64,000 nt of DNA, taken from NCBI GenBank assembly GCA_029968055.1, contig JASCNX010000002.1, positions 62,001 through 126,000 on the forward strand, in the 5' to 3' direction. The position numbers were made by a program, and so were the translations under genes. Below are positions 35,902 to 45,312 of the stretch, in pieces (within the stretch, counting starts at the first letter, position 1; the number at the start of each line of letters is the position of its first letter). Origin of the DNA: Xenophilus aerolatus. GTDB lineage: Bacteria; Pseudomonadota; Gammaproteobacteria; Burkholderiales; Burkholderiaceae_C. Under the pieces are notes generated by a model. The model saw nothing but the letters and a program-made list of their open reading frames with translations. It made no database searches and was not told the origin of the DNA.

Positions 35902-36354
35902 ATGAGGTTCTGGCACCGCTGGTTCCGTTTCGCCATGGCCGGGTGCCTGGCGGTCCCGCTGGGCGCCGCGGCGGCCGGTGCCGAGGGCGCCGATCCGCTC
36001 ATCGCCGAACGATGGAAGACGCGGCCGATCGTGGTCGTCGTGCCGCGTGCGGACCACCCGCTGCTGCGGCGGGTCGAAGCGACGCTGGCCGAGACGGCCG
36101 GGCGCGAGGCGTTTCGCGAACGCGAGATGGTGCTCTACACCGTGGTCGCCGGCGAGGGTCGGCGTAACGGCCGGCCCCTGGCCGCCCCGCGCACCGCGGC
36201 GCTGCTGCGCGCCGTGGGCCTGGACACCAGCGGCGCACCGGCGTTCGTGCTGGTGGGCAAGGACGGTGGCGTGAAGATGCGCGAGGGTCCCGACGTCGAC
36301 CTGCAATCGGTCTTCGAAGAGATCGACCGCATGCCGATGCGCCGGAAGCGCTGA
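35902..36354 (+). CDS. DUF4174-domain exported protein
   Basis: 150 residues with an N-terminal hydrophobic segment (residues 8-26), probably a signal peptide ending near AAAGA. The DUF4174 core appears as RWKTRPIVVVVPRADHP, then REREMVLYTVVAGEG and FVLVGKDGGVKMREG. Members have a thioredoxin-like fold without the CxxC pair, as here. Function unknown. Confidence 0.8.
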   Translation: MRFWHRWFRFAMAGCLAVPLGAAAAGAEGADPLIAERWKTRPIVVVVPRADHPLLRRVEATLAETAGREAFREREMVLYTVVAGEGRRNGRPLAAPRTAALLRAVGLDTSGAPAFVLVGKDGGVKMREGPDVDLQSVFEEIDRMPMRRKR

Positions 36355-36432
36355 AGGCGCGACGACGGCCGCGGCGTGGCCATGGCCCGGGGGTCCCTGG
36401 TCGATCGTGCGGCCGGCCGTTGCAGCGCTCGC

Positions 36433-37665
36433 TCAGAGCGCACCGGCAGCGCGCAGCGCCTCGATCTCCGTGGCCGACAGCCCCATCTCGCGCAGCACCT
36501 CGTCGGTGTGCTGGCCCAGCGCGGGCGGCGCGCGGCGCAGCACCGGCGGGGTGGCCGCCAGGCGCAGCGGGCTGGCGACGCCGGTGATGGCGGCGATGCC
36601 GTCGCCCGCATCGCGCGGCAGCGAAACGGCCAGGCCGCGCGCCTTGACCTGGGCATCGTCGAAGGCCGCGCCGATGTCGTTGATGGGGCCGCAGGGCACG
36701 GCCTTGTCCTCCAGCAGCATGACCCACTCGGCCGTGGTGCGCGTGCGCGTCACGGCCTCCATGGCGGGGATCAGCACCTCGCGGTGCTTCACGCGCAGCG
36801 TGTTGCTGGCGAAGCGCGCGTCGGCCGCCCACTCGGCCTGGCCCGCCGCTTCGCAGAAGCGCGCGAACTGGCCGTTGTTGCCGATGGCCAGCAGCATCGC
36901 GCCGTCCTTCGTCGGGAAGTCCTGGTAGGGCGCGAGGCTCGGGTGCGTGTTGCCCTGGCGCTGCGGCGCGGTGCCGGTGTTGAGGAAGGCGCTGGCCTGG
37001 TTGGCCAGGATGGCCATGCCGACGTCGAGCAGCGCCATGTCGATGTGCTGGCCCTGCCCCGTCTGCTCGCGCACGCGCAGCGCGGCGAGGATGGCGGTGC
37101 TGGCATAGCAGCCGGTGAAGAGGTCGGTGAGGGCCACGCCCACGCGCAGCGGCCCGCCGCCGGGCTCGCCGTCGGGCCGGCCGGTGATGCTCATCATGCC
37201 GCTCATGGCCTGGATCATCAGGTCGTAGCCCGCACGCTCGGCATAGGGGCCGTCGTGCCCGAAGCCGGTGACGCTGCAGTACACAAGGCGCGGGTTGGCG
37301 GCACGCAGCGTCTCGTGGTCGAGGCCGTACTGCTTCAGCCCGCCGGTCTTGAAGTTCTCGACCACCACGTCGGCCTGCGCGGCCATGCGCTGCAGCAGCG
37401 CCCGGCCCTCGGCCGTGGCCATGTCGACGGTGACCGACCGCTTGTTGCGGTTGCAGGCGGTGAAGTAGGTGGACTGCGCCGTGTCCTGGCCCGCCTCGTC
37501 CTTGAGGAAGGGCGGCCCCCAGGCGCGCGTGTCGTCACCCACGCCGGGGCGTTCGATCTTGACCACGTCGGCCCCCAGGTCCGCCAGGATCTGGGTGCAC
37601 CACGGGCCGGCGAGCACGCGCGAAAGGTCGAGGACTCGGATGCCGTCGAGGGCTGCTGGGGTCAT
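36433..37665 (-). CDS. CaiB/BaiF family CoA-transferase, probably succinyl-CoA:glutarate CoA-transferase
   Basis: 410 residues from the ATG at 37665. Class III CoA-transferase: GIRVLDLSRVLAGPWCTQ at the N-terminus, RNKRSVTVDM, and the catalytic Asp at about residue 148 in GYDLMIQAMSG. It is the second gene of an operon behind gcdH, and family members so placed transfer CoA from succinyl-CoA to glutarate, supplying glutaryl-CoA to GcdH. The function is inferred from that context. The 141-base gap to gcdH is filled by a palindromic repeat. Confidence 0.87.
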   Translation of the reverse strand: MTPAALDGIRVLDLSRVLAGPWCTQILADLGADVVKIERPGVGDDTRAWGPPFLKDEAGQDTAQSTYFTACNRNKRSVTVDMATAEGRALLQRMAAQADVVVENFKTGGLKQYGLDHETLRAANPRLVYCSVTGFGHDGPYAERAGYDLMIQAMSGMMSITGRPDGEPGGGPLRVGVALTDLFTGCYASTAILAALRVREQTGQGQHIDMALLDVGMAILANQASAFLNTGTAPQRQGNTHPSLAPYQDFPTKDGAMLLAIGNNGQFARFCEAAGQAEWAADARFASNTLRVKHREVLIPAMEAVTRTRTTAEWVMLLEDKAVPCGPINDIGAAFDDAQVKARGLAVSLPRDAGDGIAAITGVASPLRLAATPPVLRRAPPALGQHTDEVLREMGLSATEIEALRAAGAL

Positions 37666-37670
37666 GAGAA

Positions 37671-37800
37671 ATTCGGGTACCGGACGCAGAGGACGCAAAG
37701 GTTCCGCAGAAGGCGCAAAAGAATACGAGAAGAAAGAAACTGGTTTTCTTCTGCGTCCTCTGCGTGACCTTTGCGCCCTCTGCGTCCGGAAGTCCGTATT
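37671..37800. repeat. Palindromic repeat, family B copy 1
   Basis: The left end carries CCGGACGCAGAGGACGCAAA from 37680 and the right end carries the reverse-complement type blocks (TTCTGCGTCCTCTGCG, TTTGCGCCCTCTGCGTCCGG) to 37800, ending AAGTCCGTATT. Together they form a long imperfect hairpin. It fills the gap between gcdH and the CoA-transferase gene. Related copies are at 54440-54578 and 62669-62806. Confidence 0.9.
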
Positions 37801-37806
37801 GAAGGA

Positions 37807-39006
37807 TCAGTTCGAGAACGCCGCGATCCCCGTGATCGCGCGGCCGAGGATGAGGGCGTGCACGTCGTGCGTGCCCTCGTAGGTGTTGACGACCTCCAGG
37901 TTGACCAGGTGGCGGGCCACGCCGAATTCGTCGCTGATGCCGTTGCCGCCCATCATGTCGCGCGCCAGCCGCGCGATGTCGAGCGACTTGCCGCAGTTGT
38001 TGCGCTTCATGATCGAGGTGATCTCGACGGCGGCGATGCCTTCGTCCTTCATGCGGCCCAGGCGCAGGCTGCCCTGCAGGCCCAGCGCGATCTCGGTCTG
38101 CATGTCGGCCAGCTTCTTCTGGATCAGCTGGTTGGCGGCCAGCGGGCGGCCGAACTGCTTGCGGTCCAGCGTGTACTGGCGCGCACGGTGCCAGCAGTCC
38201 TCGGCGGCGCCGATGGCGCCCCAGCTGATGCCGTAGCGGGCGCTGTTCAGGCAGGTGAAGGGGCCTTTCAGGCCCTGCACCTCGGGGAAGGCGTTCTCCT
38301 CGGGCACGAAGACGTCGTCCATGACTATCTCGCCGGTGATGGACGCGCGCAGGCCGACCTTGCCGTGGATGGCCGGCGCCGACAGGCCCTTCATGCCCTT
38401 CTCGAGCACGAAGCCGCGGATCGGGCCGACGGCGCCGCCCTCGCTCACTTCCTTCGCCCAGACGACGAAGACGTCGGCCACCGGCGAGTTGGTGATCCAC
38501 ATCTTGCTGCCCTTGAGGCGGTAGCCGCCGTCGGTCTTGTAGGCGCGGGTGGCCATGCTGCCGGGGTCGGAGCCGTGGTCGGGCTCGGTGAGGCCGAAGC
38601 AGCCGATGAATTCGCCGCTGGCCAGCTTGGGCAGGTACTTCTGCTTCTGTGCCTCGGAGCCGAATTCGTAGATGGGCACCATCACCAGCGAGGACTGCAC
38701 GCTGGCCATGGAGCGGTAGCCGGAATCGACGCGCTCGACCTCGCGCGCGATCAGGCCGTAGCAGACGTAGTTCAGGCCCGGGCCGCCGTACTGCTCGGGG
38801 ATGGTCGGGCCCAGCAGGCCCAGCTCGCCCATCTCGCGGAAGATGCTGAGGTCGGTCTTCTCGCCGCGGAACATCTCGAGCACGCGCGGGGCCAGCTTGT
38901 CCTGGCAGTAGGCATTGGCGGCGTCGCGCACGGCGCGCTCGTCGTCGGTGAGCTGCTGCTCGAGCAGGAAAGGATCGTCCCAATGGAAGGCGGCTTTGGT
39001 GGCCAT
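37807..39006 (-). CDS. gcdH: Glutaryl-CoA dehydrogenase
   Basis: 399 residues from the ATG at 39006. FAD flavoprotein that oxidises and decarboxylates glutaryl-CoA to crotonyl-CoA (lysine, tryptophan and benzoate breakdown). Acyl-CoA dehydrogenase blocks: [52 protein letters not shown], and the catalytic base Glu at about residue 377 in [17 protein letters not shown]. The [17 protein letters not shown] segment fits GcdH rather than other acyl-CoA dehydrogenases. Divergent LysR gene upstream; CoA-transferase downstream. Confidence 0.95.
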   Translation of the reverse strand: MATKAAFHWDDPFLLEQQLTDDERAVRDAANAYCQDKLAPRVLEMFRGEKTDLSIFREMGELGLLGPTIPEQYGGPGLNYVCYGLIAREVERVDSGYRSMASVQSSLVMVPIYEFGSEAQKQKYLPKLASGEFIGCFGLTEPDHGSDPGSMATRAYKTDGGYRLKGSKMWITNSPVADVFVVWAKEVSEGGAVGPIRGFVLEKGMKGLSAPAIHGKVGLRASITGEIVMDDVFVPEENAFPEVQGLKGPFTCLNSARYGISWGAIGAAEDCWHRARQYTLDRKQFGRPLAANQLIQKKLADMQTEIALGLQGSLRLGRMKDEGIAAVEITSIMKRNNCGKSLDIARLARDMMGGNGISDEFGVARHLVNLEVVNTYEGTHDVHALILGRAITGIAAFSN

Positions 39007-39107
39007 GGTGTGCGGTCTCCGACAGGCTGTGCGCGATGCGCGGCGATGGACAGGAAGTCCGCCATCGTACGACCGCCGCCACGGCGCGAGCAAACGAGAA
39101 TTCCACA

Positions 39108-39136
39108 CCCAGATATGCTGTCTGCTCATATCTGGG
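39108..39136. promoter_or_regulatory. Perfect 10-bp dyad between gcdH and its LysR gene
   Basis: CCCAGATATG (39108-39117), 9 bases, CATATCTGGG (39127-39136). It includes a T-N11-A core (T39116, A39128), the LysR-type signature, and lies in the shared promoter region about 100 bases from gcdH and 46 bases from the regulator. The likely binding site of the adjacent LysR protein. Confidence 0.8.
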
Positions 39137-39182
39137 GCCAGGGCGCCGGCTTGCCGCGACCCATGCCATTCACGACCCAACT

Positions 39183-40097
39183 ATGTCGCCGCCGAATACC
39201 ATGCGCCGCAAGATCCCCTCGACCCAGTCCCTCGCCTGCTTCGAGGCCGCCGCCCGGCACGAGAGCTACACGCGCGCCGCGCAGGAACTCGCGCTGACGC
39301 AGAGCGCCGTCTCGCGCCAGATCGGCGCGCTCGAGGCGTTCATGGGCCTGGCCCTGTTCCGCCGCACGCGCCACGGCGTGCAGCTCACCGCCGCCGGCGC
39401 CGACTACGCGCGGCAGATCTCGCGCCAGCTCGACGCCATGGAGCGCGACACGCTCGACGCCATGGCGCGCCAGGGCAGCGGCGGCTCGCTGCAGCTCGCG
39501 GCGGTGCCCACCTTCGCCACGCGCTGGCTGATCCCGCGCCTGCCGGCCTTCGCGCAGGAGCATCCCGACGTCACGGTCCACATCGAGACGCGCACGCGCC
39601 CCTTCCTCTTCGCCGACTCTCCCTTCGACGCGGCCCTGTACGCGGGCACGGCCGAGCAGGCGGCCAACTGGGCCGGCACCCGCTCCACGGTGCTGATGCA
39701 CGAGGACGTGGTGCCGGTGTGCAGCCCGGCGCTCGTCGCGCCGAAGCGGCAGCTCACGCCGGCCGCGGTGGCCCGCCTGCCGCTGCTGCAGCAGAGCACG
39801 CGGCCCGAAGGCTGGCGCCAGTGGTTCGACGCCCAGGGCGTGGACGCACCGCGGGCGCGCAGCGGGCCGCGCTACGAGCTGTTCTCGATGCTGGCCGTCG
39901 CGGCCGCTCACGGGCTGGGCGTGGCGCTGATGCCGCTGCTGCTGATCGAGGCCGAGCTGGCCCGCGGCGAGCTGGTGGTGGCCTGCCCACGGCCGCTGCG
40001 CGGCGAGCGCAGCTACTTCTTCGTCACCCCGGCGCGGCCCGACGAGCGTGCCGTCGTGGCCCACATGCGACGCTGGCTGGTCGCCCAGGTCGACTGA
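39183..40097 (+). CDS. gcdR: LysR-family regulator adjacent to gcdH (GcdR/GcvA-like)
   Basis: 304 residues from the ATG at 39183 (the next ATG at 39201 is possible). Helix-turn-helix: STQSLACFEAAARHESYTRA and LTQSAVSRQIGALE; effector domain with FATRWLIPRLPAFAQEHPDV, typical of the GcvA/AmpR-like branch. Divergent from gcdH, an arrangement repeated in other beta-proteobacteria where it is called GcdR; the symbol rests on that context. The dyad at 39108-39136 is its probable operator. Effector possibly glutarate or glutaryl-CoA. Confidence 0.85.
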   Translation: MSPPNTMRRKIPSTQSLACFEAAARHESYTRAAQELALTQSAVSRQIGALEAFMGLALFRRTRHGVQLTAAGADYARQISRQLDAMERDTLDAMARQGSGGSLQLAAVPTFATRWLIPRLPAFAQEHPDVTVHIETRTRPFLFADSPFDAALYAGTAEQAANWAGTRSTVLMHEDVVPVCSPALVAPKRQLTPAAVARLPLLQQSTRPEGWRQWFDAQGVDAPRARSGPRYELFSMLAVAAAHGLGVALMPLLLIEAELARGELVVACPRPLRGERSYFFVTPARPDERAVVAHMRRWLVAQVD

Positions 40098-40272
40098 GCG
40101 CGGGCCGCCGGTGGGGGCGTGCAACGGCCGATTTCGCTGGAAAGTGTGTCGAATTCGCCATGCATTGTCATTCGATTGTTTCCTGGAGCGCTGCCAGGGA
40201 AGACGAAACGAATGGCTCCACGCATGATTCCGGTCCCGGCCCGCCGGCAGTCCGAACGCGTTGCGATTGTTC

Positions 40273-42168
40273 ATGTCCGTCCCAGTTTTTCCCCGCGCCC
40301 CTCGCCTTCGCCGTTTCCGTGTCGATGTGGGCACCATCATCACGGTGGTGGTGCTGTTCCAGTCCCTGCTGCTGGTGGCGATCGGCTACTGGGGATCGCA
40401 ACGCCTGGTGTCGACCATCGGCGAGTCGGCCCAGCGCGCCGACCACCTGCGCATCGAGGACAAGGTCAATGCCTTTCTGGCCAAGGCGGCCTCGGTGGTC
40501 GATGCGATGGGCGCGGCGCCCAGCCTGCGCCCGGCCGGCGAAGGCGCGGTGCCCACGGCCGAGCTGCTGTGGGTGCTGCTGCAGCAGTCGCACGAACTCG
40601 ACAGCCTGTACGTCGCCAACGATGCCGGCCGCATGCTGATGGTGCAGCGCTACCCCGAGGTGGCGGTGCGGCACATCGTGCGCGAGAGCGATTTCACCGT
40701 CGAGACCTGGGAGTACAAGCCGCCCGCCGACGACGGCAAGGACACCCAGCAGCGCTACCAGACCGAGCGCATCTCGGCCTTCCGCACCCAGTACGAGCCG
40801 CGCGCGCGCAGCTGGTACGTGCAGGCCACGCAGAAGGGCGCGCCGGTGTGGACGGCGCCCTACGTCTTTGCCGCGTCGCAGGAACTGGGGGTGACGTACG
40901 CCGTGCCCGGCAAACGGCGCGACCGCGACGGCGCGCAGGTGCTGGTGGCCTCGGGCGACGTGACGCTGGGCCGCCTGTCGGAGTTCGTGCGCATGTTCAG
41001 CCGCGTCGGCTACGGCGACAGCGCGCTGCTCAGCGCCGAGCACCAGGTTCTGGCGCGCAGCGACCAGCCCGGCCGCATCCAGGCCCTCGCCCTGCCCGGC
41101 AACGGCGTGCTGGGCGCCATCCACGCCCGCATGCTGGCCGACGGCAGCGCACGCGGCACGGTGAGCACGGCCTTCCCGATCGACTTCGGCGGCCAGCGCT
41201 ACCTGGTGCAGACCTCGCGCATCCCCGCTACCAACTGGCGCCTGATCAGCTGGGTGCCCGAGGACAAGCTGCTGGGCGGGCTGCGCCGCGCGGTGCTGTG
41301 GTCGATGCTGCTGGTGGTGGCCTTCCTGGTGCTCATCGTCGGCGTGTCGCTGCGCCTGGCCCAGCGCGTGACGGCGCCGGTGGAGCGGCTGTCGGCGATC
41401 GCGCGGCGCATCGGCCGGCTGGAGCTGGACGGGCTGCCGCGCGTGGAGAGCCGCGTGCTCGAGATCCAGCACCTCGACCAGGCGCTGGACGACTCGGCGC
41501 GCGGCCTCAAGGCCTTCCGCAAGTTCGTGCCGGTGGACGTGGTCACGCAGCTGGTCGAGAGCGGCCACACGCTCGGCCCGAGCGGCGAGCCGCGCCAGAT
41601 CACGGTGATGTTCACCGACGTGGCGGGCTTCACCCGCATCGCCGAGGCCACGCCGACCGAGGTGCTGGTGCGCCAGATGACGCGCTACTTCAACCTCGCG
41701 GCGGCGGTGTTCACGCGCCACGGCGGCACCATCGACAAGTACATCGGCGACGGCACGATGGTCTTCTGGGGCGCGCCCTCCGACGTGCCGCACGCCGAGG
41801 AAAGCGCCAGCCGCGCCGCGCTGGAGCTGCAGGCCGAGCTGGACCTGCTCAATGCAGAGTGGCGCGCCAGCGGACTGGCGGAATTCCAGACGCGCATCGG
41901 CATCCACACCGGCCCGGCGATCACGGGCGTGCTGGGCTCGAACGACCGCCTGGCCTACACCGCCGTGGGCGACACGGTGAACGTCGCCAGCCGCATCGAG
42001 GGCATCAACAAGGAGCTGGGCACGCGCGTGCTGATCTCCGAGACCACCTTCGACGGCCTGGCCGGCCGGCTGCCCACGCGCCGCATCGACGCCATGACCA
42101 TCCGCGGCCGTCAGAAGCCGCTGCTGGTCTACGAACTGCTCGAGGCGGGCGCCCCGCCAGCCGCCTGA
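40273..42168 (+). CDS. Class III adenylate/guanylate cyclase with extracytoplasmic sensor
   Basis: 631 residues from the ATG at 40273. Order: short cytoplasmic start, membrane helix (about 20-42), a periplasmic Cache-like sensor with RSWYVQATQKGAPVWTAPYV, second helix (about 340-362), HAMP-like linker, then the cyclase domain from about residue 440. Catalytic features: FTDVAGFT and KYIGDGTMVFW with the two metal Asp, RIGIHTGPAITG, and TAVGDTVNVASRIEG with the Asn/Arg transition-state pair. The Lys (DKYIGD) and Asp (AVGD) positions fit ATP as substrate. Makes cAMP in response to an external cue, ligand unknown. Confidence 0.92.
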   Translation: MSVPVFPRAPRLRRFRVDVGTIITVVVLFQSLLLVAIGYWGSQRLVSTIGESAQRADHLRIEDKVNAFLAKAASVVDAMGAAPSLRPAGEGAVPTAELLWVLLQQSHELDSLYVANDAGRMLMVQRYPEVAVRHIVRESDFTVETWEYKPPADDGKDTQQRYQTERISAFRTQYEPRARSWYVQATQKGAPVWTAPYVFAASQELGVTYAVPGKRRDRDGAQVLVASGDVTLGRLSEFVRMFSRVGYGDSALLSAEHQVLARSDQPGRIQALALPGNGVLGAIHARMLADGSARGTVSTAFPIDFGGQRYLVQTSRIPATNWRLISWVPEDKLLGGLRRAVLWSMLLVVAFLVLIVGVSLRLAQRVTAPVERLSAIARRIGRLELDGLPRVESRVLEIQHLDQALDDSARGLKAFRKFVPVDVVTQLVESGHTLGPSGEPRQITVMFTDVAGFTRIAEATPTEVLVRQMTRYFNLAAAVFTRHGGTIDKYIGDGTMVFWGAPSDVPHAEESASRAALELQAELDLLNAEWRASGLAEFQTRIGIHTGPAITGVLGSNDRLAYTAVGDTVNVASRIEGINKELGTRVLISETTFDGLAGRLPTRRIDAMTIRGRQKPLLVYELLEAGAPPAA

Positions 42169-42290
42169 CGGGGCTCGGCCCGCTGCGCATTTCGACGCAA
42201 AAGCGACGACAGCGCATCGGAAAGCGGGACGTAAGCAAAGGTTTCGGCTAGATTCGATCCTTCGCCGACCGTGGCGGAGGGAACACGAGC

Positions 42291-42953
42291 ATGAAGAACA
42301 AGTGGATGGGCATCGCCTGCGCCCTGGCGATCCTGGCGGGCTGCGCCAGCCGGCCGACGAGCGGTCCCGGCTCGGGCTACGGCGCCGACTACGTGCCCCT
42401 GGTCCAGGCCAACAACGTTCCCGCCGCGACCTACGAGGCCGACGTGGCCGCCTGCCAGAAGACGGCGCGCAGCTACACCTTCGCCACCCCCGACGAGCAC
42501 CGCGACGCGCTCGCCTTCCTCAACGCCGTCACGCTCGGCGCCGCGGTCGCCATTCCGGCGGGCTGGGCGCCCACCTTCGCCACCACCGGCACCACCTGGG
42601 GCCTGATGAACGGTTTCGAATACGGCGTGTATTCGCCGCAGCGCGCGACCTTCAACGCCCGGCAGGAAAGCGCGATCGCCAACTGCATGGCGCGCAAGGG
42701 CTACCTGAACGCGGACCCCAGCGTGACCGTCACCTGGACGCCCACGCCGGCCGCCGCCGTGAAGGGCCTGCGCCGCACGGGCGTGGACACCTACAACGCC
42801 GAGCAGGTGGCCAAGGCCAGCCGCTGCACCGCCACGCCCTTCGCCAACCTGGTGGGCAAGGGCCCGGGCTACGAGAACTACACGGTGCCCTGCGACGGCG
42901 GCCGCATCCTCGCGGTGCGCTGCACCTTCGGCAACTGCCGGCCGGGCGGCTGA
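42291..42953 (+). CDS. Lipoprotein of unknown function
   Basis: 220 residues. Signal peptide with lipobox LAGC (Cys18), predicting an envelope lipoprotein. Two cysteine-containing helices (DVAACQKTARSYTF and ESAIANCMARKGYLN) bracket a glycine/alanine-rich stretch (residues about 75-105) that may insert in the membrane, as in glycine-zipper proteins. Four further cysteines near the C-terminus. No named family recognised with confidence. Confidence 0.75.
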   Translation: MKNKWMGIACALAILAGCASRPTSGPGSGYGADYVPLVQANNVPAATYEADVAACQKTARSYTFATPDEHRDALAFLNAVTLGAAVAIPAGWAPTFATTGTTWGLMNGFEYGVYSPQRATFNARQESAIANCMARKGYLNADPSVTVTWTPTPAAAVKGLRRTGVDTYNAEQVAKASRCTATPFANLVGKGPGYENYTVPCDGGRILAVRCTFGNCRPGG

Positions 42954-43081
42954 GCGCCACGGGCCGCCACGCCGGCCCGCTGCAGCGGCGCAGGCGCCGG
43001 CTTGCACTCCGCAACATGCCGCGCGAAACCCGGGGCTAGACTGGTCGGCCCTTTTTCCTCGCCTGCGGGCCGCTCCTGCGC

Positions 43082-43441
43082 ATGAAGTTCCCGACGCTGC
43101 CGATGCTCGCCGCCGGCCTGCTCCTGGCCACGATGCAGGCCGCGCAAGCCGCGGGCTGCGATCAGCTGCGTTCGGAGGTCGAGGGCCGGATCGCGGCGGC
43201 CGGCGTGACCCGCTTCAGCGTCACGGTGGTGGACGCCAGCGCGCCCGTCACCAGCGGCAAGGTGGTCGGCAGTTGCGAGCTCGGCAGCAAGAAGCTGGTC
43301 TACGAGGCCTCACCCACGGCGCCCGGCGTGCCCGCCACGGGGGCGACGGCCGCGACGCCCGGCCCTGCCGGCGGCAGTGAGCGCATCCTCACGGAATGCC
43401 GCGACGGCACGGTGTCGATGGGCGGCAGCTGCAGGCCCTGA
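43082..43441 (+). CDS. DUF1161-domain periplasmic protein
   Basis: 119 residues with a cleavable signal peptide (cut near AQAAG). DUF1161 core: CDQLRSEVEGRIAAAGVTRF, VTVVDAS and GKVVGSCELGSKKLVYE; the two cysteines could form a disulphide. A Pro/Ala/Gly linker then leads to a C-terminal CRDGTVSMGGSC cysteine pair. Function unknown. Confidence 0.82.
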   Translation: MKFPTLPMLAAGLLLATMQAAQAAGCDQLRSEVEGRIAAAGVTRFSVTVVDASAPVTSGKVVGSCELGSKKLVYEASPTAPGVPATGATAATPGPAGGSERILTECRDGTVSMGGSCRP

Positions 43442-43476
43442 GCGGCAAGCCCTGACCCTCGCCGCGAGCGGCCCCG

Positions 43477-44064
43477 TCAGCGGCAGACCTGCGTCGAGTT
43501 GATCTGGCGGCAGGTCCTGCCGTCGCCGTTCTGGTAGCGGTCGATCTGGCCCTTGCGGTTGGTGTGGTTGCCCAGCGTATCGGTGCAGCCGGCGGCGTCG
43601 CAGTTGCGGATCGTGGGGCGCATGTCGCGCGGCGGCGGTGCAGGCCGTCCGTAGGTCCCGCCGCCGTAGGGGTACCAGGTGTCGGCCACGATGCCTGGCT
43701 CGCCCCGGTCGCTGTAGCGCGGGTCGGGGGTGACCTCCCGCGTGTTGCCACCGCGGCCGTCGATGATGGCGGCGCCGGCCGGTGGCTGCGCGGGCCGGCT
43801 GGCCGCCTCCACCGTGTCCTGCTGCAGGCGGCGCGCGCGGCTCACGCTGTCGAGCTGGTCCTGGGCGGCGCGCTCGCTCGGCGCATACCCGGGCGGCGCG
43901 GCCTCGGGCACGGGCACGTTGCCGGTCGGCTTCGAGCCCGGGGGGCAGGTGGCCTGATCGGTGTAGCCGACCTTGCCCGCCGCATCGGTGCAGCGGAGCA
44001 CGTCGGCATGGGCCGGCACGGCAACGATGGCCAGCCACGCGAAGCAGATCAGGGGATATCGCAT
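43477..44064 (-). CDS. DUF4124-domain exported protein
   Basis: 195 residues from the ATG at 44064. Signal peptide (MRYPLICFAWLAIVAVPAHA), then the DUF4124 motif VLRCTDAAGKVGYTDQATCP, a proline/alanine-rich linker, and a cysteine-containing C-terminus (NCDAAGCTDTLGNHTNR). DUF4124 is a short beta-hairpin domain of unknown role, common in beta-proteobacterial periplasmic proteins. Convergent with the DUF1161 gene. Confidence 0.8.
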   Translation of the reverse strand: MRYPLICFAWLAIVAVPAHADVLRCTDAAGKVGYTDQATCPPGSKPTGNVPVPEAAPPGYAPSERAAQDQLDSVSRARRLQQDTVEAASRPAQPPAGAAIIDGRGGNTREVTPDPRYSDRGEPGIVADTWYPYGGGTYGRPAPPPRDMRPTIRNCDAAGCTDTLGNHTNRKGQIDRYQNGDGRTCRQINSTQVCR

Positions 44065-44162
44065 GCGGCGATTGTGGCGCGCGCCGGGTCGGCGCGACAG
44101 CCGTTCTTTCCCGAGATGGCGGGGCGCTGCGGCTCTCGACCGCACGCCCCAGGCTTCAGGCT

Positions 44163-44642
44163 TCAGGCCTCAGCCGTCTGCTCTTCCATCAGGTCCGCCT
44201 TGCGCAGGCGCAGCAGTTCGCCCAGGCTCACCAGGTCGACACCGCTGTCGCGGGCCTGGGGAAAGAGTTCGTTGCGCTCTTCCTTGACGTGGTGGTCGAT
44301 GTACTCGCCGAGCACCTTCACGCGGGCATCGAACATGTCGTCGACGTCGGCCGCCTGCTCGATCTGGGCGATGAGGTCCTTGGCGCTCTGGTGCTCGACG
44401 TTGGCCTCGTCGAGCAGGTCCTCGTCGCGGATCTGGCCGCGCAGCGCGGGGTAGAAGATCTCTTCCTCGATCTGCGTGTGCACGGTGAGTTCCAGGCAGA
44501 TGTGGCGCGCCAGGGCGAGCTTGCGGGCGTGCACGTCCTGCGCCTTCGAACTGTTCAGGCTCTCGTAGGTCTCGAACATCTTCTTGACGTTCTTGTGGTC
44601 GGTATCGAGCAGGGTGCAGGCGTCGGTCGGGGTGTTGGACAT
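44163..44642 (-). CDS. Hemerythrin HHE-domain protein
   Basis: 159 residues from the ATG at 44642, with AAGGAG upstream. Four-helix bundle with likely di-iron ligands: H in LLDTDHKNVKKMFE, H/E in ELTVHTQIEEEIFYP, H in VEHQSAKDLI, and H/E in DHHVKEERNELFP. Cytosolic. HHE proteins bind O2 or NO, or sense and repair oxidative and iron-sulfur damage; the exact role is not evident. Confidence 0.9.
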   Translation of the reverse strand: MSNTPTDACTLLDTDHKNVKKMFETYESLNSSKAQDVHARKLALARHICLELTVHTQIEEEIFYPALRGQIRDEDLLDEANVEHQSAKDLIAQIEQAADVDDMFDARVKVLGEYIDHHVKEERNELFPQARDSGVDLVSLGELLRLRKADLMEEQTAEA

Positions 44643-44867
44643 GGTGATGACTCCTTCGTCGTGGGTGGGTTCGGAGCATGCAAATTGCGCCGCGCCGGCG
44701 AGCGCCCGAGTAGGAGTGCATCGCGTGCGCCTGCCGAAAGGACCGACACGGTGCGCATCGGCGGCGGCTGGCACCTCTGCGACGGGCGCTCTGGCCGGGC
44801 CCGCCGCGCGTGGCGCGTCGGCACGCCCGGCTCGAAGGGCTCGAGCCGCGTGGGTGCCCGCTCGCGC

Positions 44868-45194
44868 TCAGCGCCCGGCGCTGCGCTCCGCCGGTTTGTT
44901 GAACAGCTTGCGCAGCGCGCGCTTGGCGGCCTCGAGCCGGCGCAGGCGGGTGGGCGACAGGTTGTGGCCGGCCCGGTTGATGTAGAAGGTGAGCATCGAC
45001 ATGGCCGAGCGGTAGGGCTCGCTCTTGCGACGCCGGCTGCGTTCGGCCGAGCGCTTGAGCGAACGCGCGATGGCCTGCGCGCTGCGCAGCTTGAAGATCC
45101 CCGGATCGAGGTCCATCGCGTCGCTGGTGTCGGTGACGCGTTGCGACCAGCGTGCGCCGGTGGCGCTGTGGGCGTGCGTGGCGGTCTGGGACAT
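44868..45194 (-). CDS. DUF3175-domain protein
   Basis: 108 residues from the ATG at 45194, AAGGAG upstream. DUF3175 pattern: RWSQRVTDTSDAMDLDPGIF, QAIARSLKRSAERSRRRKS and SAMSMLTFYINRAGHNLSP. Strongly basic, soluble; members are often neighbours of stress or DNA-repair genes, function unknown. The 225 bases between it and the hemerythrin gene hold nothing I can identify. Confidence 0.85.
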   Translation of the reverse strand: MSQTATHAHSATGARWSQRVTDTSDAMDLDPGIFKLRSAQAIARSLKRSAERSRRRKSEPYRSAMSMLTFYINRAGHNLSPTRLRRLEAAKRALRKLFNKPAERSAGR

Positions 45195-45312
45195 GGGCGT
45201 GATCTCCTTGGAAGCACCATGCTGGCGCGCCCGCCTGCCCCGCGCGTAGGCGATGTCTCGCGACGCGTGTCGGCCGCATGCCGTGTGCGGGCGTCCTGCG
45301 GGGGCCGCCGAT

